Position numbers and translations under genes: made by a program. Shown here in pieces: positions 17,935-26,412 of a stretch of 64,000 nucleotides of DNA. The stretch covers positions 186,001 through 250,000 of the forward strand of contig UBZP01000017.1 of the NCBI GenBank assembly GCA_900469965.1. Direction: 5' to 3'. Position 1 is the stretch's first letter; every line of letters begins with the position of its first letter. Source of the DNA: Hyphomicrobiales bacterium. GTDB taxonomy: Bacteria > Pseudomonadota > Alphaproteobacteria > Rhizobiales > Rhizobiaceae. The notes under the pieces were generated by a model, which saw only the letters and a program-made list of their open reading frames with translations, had not been told where the DNA came from and ran no database searches.

Positions 17935-18759
17935 ATGCAAGACGATGCCACGCGTGCCGACGAACTGAGCGCGGATTCTCTGTGGACGACGCAGGGCGGC
18001 GGCGCATCGCCGGTCGTCGGCACGGCCATTCATGACGGCCATGCGGTGCGCCCGGACCTCCTTGACCGGATGCGGATTTCCGAGGACGGCCGGCTGCGCG
18101 AGGAGGATCCCTTCACGGGCACGATGATCCGCGACCTGCAGAACCGCATCGTCTTTCACCGCTCCCGCTTCGAGATCGACCTGAACAGGGCGCGCGACGG
18201 CGCCGTCTACCTCAGGCCGGAGCAGGCCTGGGGGATCGAGGTCTGGCGCGAGCAGCCGTCACCGGCGATGGTGGCCGAGAGCCTTGCGATCCACGATGCC
18301 TATTACGCGATGCTCGAGACCTACCTGCGCGAGATCGAGGAGCGGCACGGGCGTTTCGTCGTGCTCGACATCCACAGCTACAACCACCGCCGCGCCGGTC
18401 CCGACAAGGATCCGACGGATCCCGAGGCGGCCCCCGACATCAACATCGGCACCCATTCGATGGACCGGGAGCGCTGGGCGCCCGTCGTCGACGCCTTCCT
18501 CGACGTCGCCCGCAATTTCGATTTTCCGGGCAGGCGGCTGGACGTGCGCGAGAACGTGGCGTTCGAGGGGCGCGGCGAGCAGACGCGCTTCATCCATGAG
18601 CGGTTCGCCGAAAACGGCTGCGCGCTGGCGGTGGAGTTCAAGAAGGTCTTCATGGACGAGTGGACCGGAATGCCCGACCCGCGCGCGATCGCAGCCCTGC
18701 GGGCGCTGGTCAAGGCGTCGGTGCCGGCGCTGGAAAGGGCGCTGCGGGAGGTCTCATGA
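17935..18759 (+). CDS. N-formylglutamate amidohydrolase-family protein
   Basis: This 274-aa protein matches the FGase family (zinc amidohydrolases of the HutG type). Recognisable blocks are VVGTAIHDGHAVRP near residue 27, FHRSRFEIDLNRARDG and the VLDIHSYNHRR block that carries metal-binding residues. The known activity hydrolyses N-formyl-L-glutamate to glutamate and formate in histidine breakdown. There are no hut genes here. The gene instead leads a three-gene cluster with a MATCAP-type metallopeptidase (4-bp overlap) and an ATP-grasp ligase, so a different amide substrate is likely. Confidence 0.75.
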   Translation: MQDDATRADELSADSLWTTQGGGASPVVGTAIHDGHAVRPDLLDRMRISEDGRLREEDPFTGTMIRDLQNRIVFHRSRFEIDLNRARDGAVYLRPEQAWGIEVWREQPSPAMVAESLAIHDAYYAMLETYLREIEERHGRFVVLDIHSYNHRRAGPDKDPTDPEAAPDINIGTHSMDRERWAPVVDAFLDVARNFDFPGRRLDVRENVAFEGRGEQTRFIHERFAENGCALAVEFKKVFMDEWTGMPDPRAIAALRALVKASVPALERALREVS

Positions 18760-20651
18760 ACGCGGCGAGGACGGACGCCAGGAAAGGGCCGCCAAAGCAG
18801 GCCCCTGCGGTCGAGGACGCGCTGGCTGCGCTTGCGGCGGGCAGGTCCGTGCGCCAGGAGTTTGCGGGCGGGCGACTGCACATCGACCGCCCCCTGCCGT
18901 TCCTTTGCGTCCATGTGGGCGATCCCGACCATCATGCGGTGGCCCGCGAGATTGCGGCGGCGCACGCGTCCTACCTGCTTGTCGCCAAGGTCGAGGATGC
19001 CGTGGCGATCATTCCGCCACTTGCCGATGCGTTGCGGGAGCGCTTCGGTACGTTCGTCCTGCTCGATGTCGACGAACTACAGCGGGATCGGCTGCTGTCG
19101 GAGGATGCCCCGTTCCTGCAACCCTTCGAGGTCAAGCTGTCGGCGACGGACGGTACGTCTGCCACCGCCGCGATGATGGCCTTTGCCGGCGCCGTGGAGG
19201 CCTTCAAGGCGCGGTTTCGCACGCCGCGGGTCGAATGCCGCAAGGCGGCGGACGATCCTTGCGTCCGCGCGCCGTTGCTGGCGCTGCAGCTGCCGCTCCT
19301 CACCCTGCGCTTCGCCCCCATCCATCGCTCTCCGGGGTCGGATGCGATCTATCCGGAATTGCGCGACCGCATCGTCGACAACTTCCTCGATGCCGGCCTG
19401 CAGGCCTTCACGACGTTCCTCGCAGAAGAGGGCTTGCCGAAGCCCGCCACCCATCGGGTCTTGGGGCGCAAGGCCTTCATCGATGCCGTGGAACGCGCCG
19501 ACCGCGGCATGGACGAGGTCGCCTCCAGCTTCGATTTCCTGCTCGCCGTCACCCCCATCAATGCGAGCGCGGCGTGGCAGGAGTTCAAGGCCGACCGCTA
19601 CGACCGCCCGCCGCGGTTTCTCTACCGGCCGCTGGCGCTCCTGGTGGAGCGCGAGAAGCGGCGGCTCTATTCGATCGCGCTCGACCGGCTGGAGGATCCC
19701 GTCCTGCACCAGCTGTACCGCGAGAAGCAGCAGGAACTCGATCTGCAACTGACCCTGATCGGGCACCGCGAGAAGACCCGGTTCGTCGAGTTCGGCCGGG
19801 CCCTCTATGGTCCGGTCGAGCCGTCGCTGCGCGCCGTCGCGCTCGACGTGCTCGATCGCACCCGCGGCGCACGGCGCATGCCCTCGCTGGCGCAGGACGA
19901 CCGGGAAACGGTGGACTGCGCCTTCGTCGAGGATCGCGCCCGCGCGATGATGTCGGCCTATCATCGGCGCTATGACGGGTTCGACGCGAAGATCGAGCTG
20001 CGCGACGACGTGCCGGCCGGCCTGATGGTGTCGGGCAGGCGGCTTCTCATCTCGCGCCGCACGCGCATGATGCGCCACCGCGTCGATGCGCTTCTCAGCC
20101 ACGAGGTGGGCGTCCATCTGCTCACCTATTTCAACGGCTCCGCGCAGGGCCTGCGCGTCTTCCGCACCGGACTTGCCGGATATGAGGGCATGCAGGAGGG
20201 GCTTGCCGTCTTTGCCGAGTTCCTGGCCGGAGGCTTCACCTCGGAGCGGCTGCGCCTGCTCGCCGCCCGGGTGATCGGTTGCGAGCTGATGCTTTCGGGC
20301 GCGTCCTTCGTCGAGGCGTTCCGGGCAATGACGGACGAGCACGGGCTCGACGCCGAAACGGCCTTCGGGCTCTTGCTGCGCGTCTACCGCGGCGGCGGGC
20401 TCGCGAAGGATGCGATCTATCTCCGCGGTCTGCTGACGCTTCTGAGCCACCTGAAGGCCGGGGCGGCACTCGATCCGTTCTGGATGGGCAAGATCTCGGC
20501 GGCCCACTTCGGCGTCATGGAGGAGCTGGGTGCGCGCGGGCTCCTGAAGCCGCCGATCCTGCGGCCGCTCTGCCTCGACACCGACCGCGGCCGCGAGCGC
20601 CTGGCCAGGGCGCGCGCCGGCCTTTCCCCCCTTGCCATGCTCGAACCTTGA
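18756..20651 (+). CDS. QEGLA-motif (TIGR02421/DUF1704, MATCAP-like) putative metallopeptidase
   Basis: This 631-aa cytosolic protein carries the diagnostic QEGLA motif (Q480-A484) and, 26 residues before it, HEVGVH (H449, E450, H454), an HExxxH zinc-site pattern. The family is annotated as flavohemoglobin expression-modulating. The same Pfam domain (DUF1704) includes the eukaryotic tubulin tyrosine carboxypeptidases MATCAP1/2, which use HExxxH for zinc. I therefore infer a carboxypeptidase-like activity; this has not been shown for bacterial members to my knowledge. The N-terminal 300 residues are less conserved. Overlaps the FGase gene by 4 bp and precedes the ATP-grasp gene by 10 bp. Confidence 0.78.
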   Translation: MNAARTDARKGPPKQAPAVEDALAALAAGRSVRQEFAGGRLHIDRPLPFLCVHVGDPDHHAVAREIAAAHASYLLVAKVEDAVAIIPPLADALRERFGTFVLLDVDELQRDRLLSEDAPFLQPFEVKLSATDGTSATAAMMAFAGAVEAFKARFRTPRVECRKAADDPCVRAPLLALQLPLLTLRFAPIHRSPGSDAIYPELRDRIVDNFLDAGLQAFTTFLAEEGLPKPATHRVLGRKAFIDAVERADRGMDEVASSFDFLLAVTPINASAAWQEFKADRYDRPPRFLYRPLALLVEREKRRLYSIALDRLEDPVLHQLYREKQQELDLQLTLIGHREKTRFVEFGRALYGPVEPSLRAVALDVLDRTRGARRMPSLAQDDRETVDCAFVEDRARAMMSAYHRRYDGFDAKIELRDDVPAGLMVSGRRLLISRRTRMMRHRVDALLSHEVGVHLLTYFNGSAQGLRVFRTGLAGYEGMQEGLAVFAEFLAGGFTSERLRLLAARVIGCELMLSGASFVEAFRAMTDEHGLDAETAFGLLLRVYRGGGLAKDAIYLRGLLTLLSHLKAGAALDPFWMGKISAAHFGVMEELGARGLLKPPILRPLCLDTDRGRERLARARAGLSPLAMLEP

Positions 20652-20661
20652 GGAGAGCACC

Positions 20662-21708
20662 ATGCGGATTGCCTTTTTCGTCAATTCCATCGAGGGCGAG
20701 TCCCCGAACTACACCACGACGGGGCTCGCGCTCGCCGCCCTCGGCCGCGGCCACGACATCTGCTACCTGACGCCCGACGACTTCGTGCTGCGCGCCGATG
20801 ACAGCCTCTGCGTGCGCGGTCGCGCCCTGCCGTCCCGTCGCTACAAGAAGGTCGAAAGCCTCCATGCGGCGCTGCAGGGGGACGAGGCGACCGTCGAGAC
20901 GATGGACATCCGCGACATCGACGTGCTGTTCCTGCGCAACGATCCCTCGCTCGACGCGGACGCCCGGCCCTGGGCGGCGCATGTAGGGGCCATGTTCGGC
21001 CGGCTCGCTGCGGCGCGCGGCGTCGTCGTCGTCAACGACCCCGACGGTCTGTCGCTCGCGCAGAACAAGCTCTATTTCCAGGGCTTTCCGCCGGCCGTCC
21101 GGCCGGAGACGCTGATATCGAAGAGCATCGACGAGATCCGGGGCTTCCTCGACGCCCATCCCAAGGGCGCGATCATGAAGCCGCTGCAGGGCTCCGGCGG
21201 CAAGAACGTGTTCAAGATCGGTTCGCCCGACGAGACCAACCTCAACCAGATCTTCGAGGCGGTGAGCGGCGAAGGATACCTGATCGCGCAGAACTATCTG
21301 CCCGCGGCCACGGAGGGCGATATCCGCCTGTTCCTGATGAACGGCCGGCCGCTGGAACGGGACGGCAAGTATGCGGCGATCCGCAGGGTGCCGGCGAAGG
21401 GCGAGGTGCGCTCCAACATCCATGCGAGCGGCAAGGCCGTGGCCGTCGAGATCACGCCGGAGATCCTCGCCATCGCGGAGATGGTGCGGCCCAAGCTCGT
21501 CGAGGACGGCATGTTCCTGGTGGGCCTCGACATCGTCGGCGACAAGATCCTCGAGATCAACGTGTTCACGCCGGGCGGCCTGAACATCATGCATGATCTC
21601 TACGAGGTCGACTTCGCCGAAACGGTCATCCAGGCGCTGGAAGGAAAGGTCGCCCAGCGCGACGCCTATGCCGGCGCGATCGCCAACCGGACGCTCGCCA
21701 CGCTCTAG
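20662..21708 (+). CDS. Glutathione-synthetase/RimK-like ATP-grasp ligase
   Basis: This 348-aa protein has an N-terminal preATP-grasp domain (MRIAFFVNSIEGE) and an ATP-grasp domain with KPLQGSGGKNVFKI (glycine loop, about residue 175). The C-terminal metal-binding EINVFTPGG is also present. Such enzymes join a carboxylate to an amine through an acylphosphate. True glutathione synthetase is normally encoded elsewhere in rhizobia, so this is likely a paralogue with another substrate. ATG 20662 follows GAGGAGAG. It is the last gene of the trio with the FGase-like and MATCAP-like proteins. Confidence 0.8.
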   Translation: MRIAFFVNSIEGESPNYTTTGLALAALGRGHDICYLTPDDFVLRADDSLCVRGRALPSRRYKKVESLHAALQGDEATVETMDIRDIDVLFLRNDPSLDADARPWAAHVGAMFGRLAAARGVVVVNDPDGLSLAQNKLYFQGFPPAVRPETLISKSIDEIRGFLDAHPKGAIMKPLQGSGGKNVFKIGSPDETNLNQIFEAVSGEGYLIAQNYLPAATEGDIRLFLMNGRPLERDGKYAAIRRVPAKGEVRSNIHASGKAVAVEITPEILAIAEMVRPKLVEDGMFLVGLDIVGDKILEINVFTPGGLNIMHDLYEVDFAETVIQALEGKVAQRDAYAGAIANRTLATL

Positions 21709-22000
21709 GGGCGGGCCGTTGCGACCTGAACCCTTCGGAGCAGGCGAGGGGGGCGCGGCTTGTCGCGGCATACACTGACCGCCGCGGCCATTCACCCGAT
21801 GCGATACCCATGGATCACCACGTGCCGTTGACGTAAGATTCGGCGGAGCGGGCTTGCGCGCCTCGCGGCACGGGACGAAGTGCCTGCACGGGGGCGGGCG
21901 GCCAGGCATGGACGTCGTATGGCGCAGCCGGCCCGCGGCGGCCGCCCGGGTGCCGCGGAGGCAGGCGAGCGGACCTATGCCGCGACCACAGGGAGCATGG

Positions 22001-23710
22001 ATGAGCAACAGCTTTGGCCTGCCCATCTTCAGGGGACTGTCTGGATACAGGGCGGCCTGGGTGCGTGGCGACATCTCGGCGGGGCTCTCGATTGCGGCCG
22101 TCGGCCTGCCCAGCGCCATCGCCTATCCCGCCATCGCCGGGCTGCCGCCGGAGACGGGCATCTATGCGAGCATCGCCGCACCTTTGGCCTATGCCGTCTT
22201 CGGCGATTCCAGGCGCCTGATCGTCGGCCCCGATGCAGCCACGATGACGGTCCTTGCGGCAGCAATCGTGGCGATTGCCGCAGGCGTGCCCGCCTCCGCG
22301 GGCATCGACCCGGCGGGGATCGCGGCCGCCCTTTCCATCGGCGTCGGCGTCCTCTGCCTCATCGCCAGGGTGATGCGGCTCGGCGTGCTTGCGACCTTCC
22401 TCTCCCGCCCCATTCTCGCCGGCTTCTTCGCCGGCATCTCGGTGTCGATCCTGATCGGCCAGATCGGCCGCTTCACCGGCGTCCGGATCGAGGCAGACGG
22501 GTTGCTCGCGCCGCTGGTCGAACTCCTGCAGAAGCGGGACCTGATCCATTGGCCGACGGTGGCGCTGGCGCTTGCCATGTTCGCGCTCCTGCAGGTGGTC
22601 AGGGCCCTGCGCTTCCCGGTGCCCGGCCCGGTGGTGGTCGTCGCGGCCGCCGTCGCGCTGTCGGCCCTGTTCGATTTCAAGGGAATGGGCATTGCCGTCG
22701 TCGGCGACATTCCCACCGGCTTTCCCACCCTCTCTCTGCCGCCGCTCGCCAGCCTGCCGATCGACGGCCTCCTCCTCGGGGCCGCCTCGGTGTTCCTCGT
22801 CAGCTTCGGATCGGGCATCGTCGCGGCGCGGAGCTTCGGCGCCCGGATCGGCGAGGACGTGGATGCCAACGGAGAGCTGTCCGGCCTCGGCAGCGCCAAT
22901 ATCGCGAGCGGGCTCTTCGGGGCCTTTCCCGTCAGCTTCTCGGATTCCAGGACGGCGATCAATCTCTCCGTCGGCGGCCGGTCGCAACTCGCCGGCGTGG
23001 TGTCGGCGCTGGCGCTGATCGCGACGCTGCTCTTTCTCAACGATGCCCTGCGCATCCTGCCGGTGGCAGCGCTCGCGGCGATCCTGGCCGCGGCCGCGAT
23101 CGGCCTCATCGACATCGCCGAACTGAAGCAGGTCTGGCGGATCAGCCGCATGGAATTCGTCTTCGCGCTGATCACCATGTGGGGGGCCATCAGCCTCGGC
23201 GTCCTCAACGGCGTCGTCATCGCGATTGCCGCGACCCTCGTCTACCTGCTCAGAAACATGATGTACCCGCGCGATGCCTTCCTCGGGCGCATTCCCGGCC
23301 GGGACGGTTTCTACAAGCTGCATCGCCGCGCCGACGCGCAGCCGGTGCCCGGCCTCGTCCTCTGGATGCTCGAGGGCAGCCTGCTGTTCTTCAACACGGA
23401 CTACGTGCACGACCGCCTGCGCGCCATCATCGCGGAGCTTCCCAAGGACACGCGCTGGTTCATCCTGGACGCGAGCGCCATCACCCAGATGGACAGCACC
23501 GCGACGGCGATGATGGACGAAATCCGGGAGGAGATGGCGGCCTGCGGCATCGAGCTCGGCCTCGTGGAGGTTCACGCCGAGGCGCGGGTGCTTCTCGAGC
23601 GGGCCGGCGTGATCGACAGGATCGGCGCCGGTCGCGTGTTCGACGATCTCGACGATGCGCTGCAGGCATTCGGGGACCAGGACATCAAGGACGGCGCCGC
23701 CGGACGCTAA
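22001..23710 (+). CDS. SulP-family anion transporter with C-terminal STAS domain
   Basis: This 569-aa membrane protein has about 11-13 hydrophobic segments, with SulP signatures such as GLPPETGIYASIAAPLAYA near residue 48. A cytoplasmic STAS domain follows from about residue 440 (VLWMLEGSLLFFNTDYV, FILDASAITQMDSTATAMM). SulP proteins move sulfate, bicarbonate or other anions, usually with Na+ or H+; the substrate is not predictable here. I chose ATG 22001 after GGGAG because the N-terminus then matches the family; the open frame extends 49 codons further upstream with poor, arginine-rich sequence. Confidence 0.85.
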   Translation: MSNSFGLPIFRGLSGYRAAWVRGDISAGLSIAAVGLPSAIAYPAIAGLPPETGIYASIAAPLAYAVFGDSRRLIVGPDAATMTVLAAAIVAIAAGVPASAGIDPAGIAAALSIGVGVLCLIARVMRLGVLATFLSRPILAGFFAGISVSILIGQIGRFTGVRIEADGLLAPLVELLQKRDLIHWPTVALALAMFALLQVVRALRFPVPGPVVVVAAAVALSALFDFKGMGIAVVGDIPTGFPTLSLPPLASLPIDGLLLGAASVFLVSFGSGIVAARSFGARIGEDVDANGELSGLGSANIASGLFGAFPVSFSDSRTAINLSVGGRSQLAGVVSALALIATLLFLNDALRILPVAALAAILAAAAIGLIDIAELKQVWRISRMEFVFALITMWGAISLGVLNGVVIAIAATLVYLLRNMMYPRDAFLGRIPGRDGFYKLHRRADAQPVPGLVLWMLEGSLLFFNTDYVHDRLRAIIAELPKDTRWFILDASAITQMDSTATAMMDEIREEMAACGIELGLVEVHAEARVLLERAGVIDRIGAGRVFDDLDDALQAFGDQDIKDGAAGR

Positions 23711-23749
23711 CCAGGCCTGCCTGGAGCGGAGGGGGGCGGTTGCTGTCCG

Positions 23750-24892
23750 TCAGGGTGCGGCGTGCGGTCCACCGGGGCTCGCCCCGGGGTCGTCGGCCGG
23801 CGGCTGCGGCCCGTCCGCCTGTCGGACCCAGGCGACCAGCAGGTCATAGAACACGCTGAGCACGATCGGCCCGAGGAAGAGGCCGATCAGGCCGTAGGCG
23901 ATCGTGCCGCCGATCACGCCGGTGAGGATCACCAGCATCGGTGTCGACAGGCCGCGCGAGACGAGGATCGGCTTCAGGATGTTGTCGATCACCGCGATCG
24001 GCACGAGCAGCAGGGTCAGGACCAGCGCCGTCCCGGCCGGCATGGACAGCCAGCCCCAGATGACGACGGGCAGCAGCACGAGGCCGGGGCCGAGCTGGAT
24101 GATGCAGAGAATGAGGATGACGAAGGTCAGGATGGCGGTGGCGGGCACCTGAAAGGCATAGAGCACCATCCCGGCGAGGAGCGTCTGCAGCAGGGCGACG
24201 CCGATGACGCCGCTTGCGACGTTGCGGATCGTCGAGGTGGCAAGCCGGATGAAGCCGACGCCGCGATCGCCGGCGATCCGGTAGGCGAAGCGATCGGTGT
24301 TCTCCGCCAGCCGCGGGCCGGGCACCAGCAGGAAGCCCGAGACGATCACCGAGGCCATGAAGGCCAGGAGACCCATGCCGATGCTGGCGATCTTGCCGAG
24401 CACCGCGCCGCCGGCCTTGATCAGCGTCGGCTGAAAGCGATCGATGGTGTCGGTGAGGTTGGTGGTCGCGAGCGACCAGGCCCGATGCAGCTCCTCGCCG
24501 AAGACGGGCCATTCGCGGAGGCTGGCGGGCGGGGTCGGAAGATGCAGCGTGCCCGCCTCGAGGTCGCGCGCCAGGCGCTCCGAAGCCTCGAGAAAGCCGA
24601 GGCTCAGGGCCGCCAGCGGTCCCAGGATGATGGCGATGTTGAGCGCCGTCAGCATGATGGCGGCGAGCCGCTTGCTGCCGCCGAGCGCGACCGTGAGAGC
24701 CCGGTATGCGGGATAGAGCGCCACCGCCAGGATCGCCGCCCAGATGACGATGACGAGGAACGGCGCCACCAGCTTCAGCGACCAGTAGGCGAAGAGGCCG
24801 ACGATGCCGAACCGGACGACGTTGGTGACCGTCGCTTCCATTCCCGCGTTGTCTTTCCGTGCAGCGGGAGCTTGGGACACGTGTTCGTCCAT
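23750..24892 (-). CDS. AI-2E family (PerM/TqsA-like) transporter
   Basis: This 380-aa membrane protein has the family pattern: two N-terminal membrane segments, a central soluble loop (about residues 95-155) and a C-terminal block of five to six segments. The conserved LIGLFLGPIVLSVFYDLL segment is close to the C-terminus. Family members include the AI-2 exporter TqsA and Na+/H+ antiporters; substrate unknown. It is convergent with the SulP gene. The C-terminal 20 residues are Pro/Gly rich. A second, distinct member is encoded at 45928-46980. Confidence 0.85.
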   Translation of the reverse strand: MDEHVSQAPAARKDNAGMEATVTNVVRFGIVGLFAYWSLKLVAPFLVIVIWAAILAVALYPAYRALTVALGGSKRLAAIMLTALNIAIILGPLAALSLGFLEASERLARDLEAGTLHLPTPPASLREWPVFGEELHRAWSLATTNLTDTIDRFQPTLIKAGGAVLGKIASIGMGLLAFMASVIVSGFLLVPGPRLAENTDRFAYRIAGDRGVGFIRLATSTIRNVASGVIGVALLQTLLAGMVLYAFQVPATAILTFVILILCIIQLGPGLVLLPVVIWGWLSMPAGTALVLTLLLVPIAVIDNILKPILVSRGLSTPMLVILTGVIGGTIAYGLIGLFLGPIVLSVFYDLLVAWVRQADGPQPPADDPGASPGGPHAAP

Positions 24893-25154
24893 GCGCCTCC
24901 TCCAGGTCTCTGCATGCTGTCGAAAAACGTGCTCGCCGTATGTCGTGCGCAGAAGCGGCGATCTTCGGGCCGCGGCCGGTCGGTCGGGGGGTGGTGATGA
25001 CCTTCGAGGGGAATCCGCTTGCGTGTGCGCCCTGCCGCCAACCCTGAAAAAAATGATACCAACTATCCCTGTCCGGGGCGAGCGGATTGAACGAAGGGCT
25101 TGCTGCCTGGTTCCGACCGCCCGTATCCTGCACGGGCCATGGGGGCGATGCCGG

Positions 25155-25889
25155 ATGCACGAACAGGATGCCGCTGCGGCGGAAAACCACGAAAGGGCGC
25201 GCGACTGGGTCGTCGCGGTGCCGGTCGCAGCCGCCCTTGCCGTGCTCGGCGACCGGGATCTGCTCGACCGGGCGGAGCGCCGGCAGGCCGCGACCTTCGT
25301 CCGGCAGGAGGACCGCGACCGCTACACGGCCGCACACCTTTTGATGCGCCAGGCGCTCGGTGCATCGATGGGCCGCCACCCCGCGGGGCTGGCGTTCCGG
25401 CGGGAGCCCAACGGCAAGCCGGTGCTCGTCGATGCGCCGGGCGTGGACGTCAATCTCTCCCACAGCGGCGCCTGGATCGCCGTCGGGCTGTCCCGGTCCG
25501 GCCGGCTCGGCGTCGATGTGGAAGAGGACAGGCCGGAGGCGTTCTGGCGCGAGATGGCCGCGTCCTTCCTGTCTCCCGACGAGATTGCCGCCACGACGCT
25601 GCCCGGCAGCGCGCAGTTCCTGAAATTGTGGACGGCGAAAGAGGCGGCCCTGAAGGCGGAAGGCAGCGGTCTGTCGATCGCGCCCGACCGGATCACGGTG
25701 GCCCACCGGCCGGACGGCTTCCGCGTTTGTCTGCCCGCGGGCACCTATGACGGCGGCTGGCTGCGCCTCGACGACGCCCACATGCTGGCCGCGGCAACGG
25801 ACGGCGCGCCCTTGCGGCTCCTGCGGTGCAGCGATCAGGCGGCGTTGCGGCAGGTCCTGCACGACCTCGGCGACGGCGCCATCGGCTGA
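25155..25889 (+). CDS. 4'-phosphopantetheinyl transferase (Sfp type)
   Basis: This 244-aa Sfp-superfamily enzyme has motif P1-like NLSHSG, the Mg2+-binding GVDVEED (about residue 120) and WTAKEAALKAEGSGL (WxxKEAxxK, about residue 160). It transfers 4'-phosphopantetheine from CoA to carrier-protein serines of NRPS, PKS or similar systems. No carrier-protein gene is in the window. The start is ATG 25155; the frame is open further upstream without coding character. It stands alone on the plus strand between two minus-strand genes. Confidence 0.88.
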   Translation: MHEQDAAAAENHERARDWVVAVPVAAALAVLGDRDLLDRAERRQAATFVRQEDRDRYTAAHLLMRQALGASMGRHPAGLAFRREPNGKPVLVDAPGVDVNLSHSGAWIAVGLSRSGRLGVDVEEDRPEAFWREMAASFLSPDEIAATTLPGSAQFLKLWTAKEAALKAEGSGLSIAPDRITVAHRPDGFRVCLPAGTYDGGWLRLDDAHMLAAATDGAPLRLLRCSDQAALRQVLHDLGDGAIG

Positions 25890-25929
25890 CGGCCGGCGTT
25901 CCCGCCGGGCGCCTGCCGGGAGGGGGCGA

Positions 25930-26310
25930 TCAGGCGGCTTCGACGTCCTGCTGTCGCAGGGCGTCCGGCTTGCCGTAGAGCCCGATATTCGCGTCCCCCC
26001 AGGCCTTCAGGGCCAGCAGGACCGGCTCCATGCTTCGCCCCAGCGCCGAGAGACTGTATTCCACCTTCGGCGGGACCTGGGCATAGACCTTGCGATCGAC
26101 CAGCCCGTCCTGCTCGAGTTCGCGCAGTTGATTGGTCAGCATGCGCTGGGTCACGCCGGGAACCTGCCGGCGGATCTCGTTGAAGCGGAGCGTGCCGCCC
26201 AGAAGGTGAAACAGGATCACAGACTTCCACTTGCCGTCGATCAGCGCGATCGCCGCCTCGACGGAACAGCCGGGACTGCAATCGAAGCGCGTGTGACGGA
26301 CCTTGGCCAT
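25930..26310 (-). CDS. HxlR-family transcriptional regulator
   Basis: This 126-aa winged-helix regulator has the HxlR core GCSVEAAIALIDGKWKSVILF, then LRFNEIRRQVPGVTQRMLTNQL (recognition helix) and VPPKVEYSLSALG (wing). A cysteine at residue 10 (FDCSPGC, near the N-terminus) is typical of redox- or electrophile-sensing members. It is divergent from an alcohol dehydrogenase-like gene with repeated motifs between them, so it probably controls that gene and itself. ATG 26310 gives the normal family length; an upstream ATG would add an atypical tail. Confidence 0.85.
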   Translation of the reverse strand: MAKVRHTRFDCSPGCSVEAAIALIDGKWKSVILFHLLGGTLRFNEIRRQVPGVTQRMLTNQLRELEQDGLVDRKVYAQVPPKVEYSLSALGRSMEPVLLALKAWGDANIGLYGKPDALRQQDVEAA

Positions 26311-26316
26311 GACAGT

Positions 26317-26384
26317 ATCCTTTTGTGCACTATAGGCTTTGTTTGTGCGTATTGCGCTTGAAGAAGCATAGACCCATCCTTTTG
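26317..26384. promoter_or_regulatory. Repeat-bearing divergent promoter of the HxlR/oxidoreductase pair
   Basis: Two direct repeats lie in the intergenic region: ATCCTTTTG at 26317-26325 and 26376-26384, and TTTGTGC at 26322-26328 and 26342-26348. The latter pair is 20 bp apart, about two helical turns, as expected for two bound regulator dimers on one DNA face. Binding by the HxlR protein is inferred. Confidence 0.4.
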
Positions 26385-26412
26385 CCATATCAACTCATGC
26401 AAGGAGAACGTC

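Noticed and set aside
18284-19975. Long alternative frames across the FGase and QEGLA genes
   Set aside because: Arg/Ser/Pro-rich frame-shifted translations of well-recognised genes.
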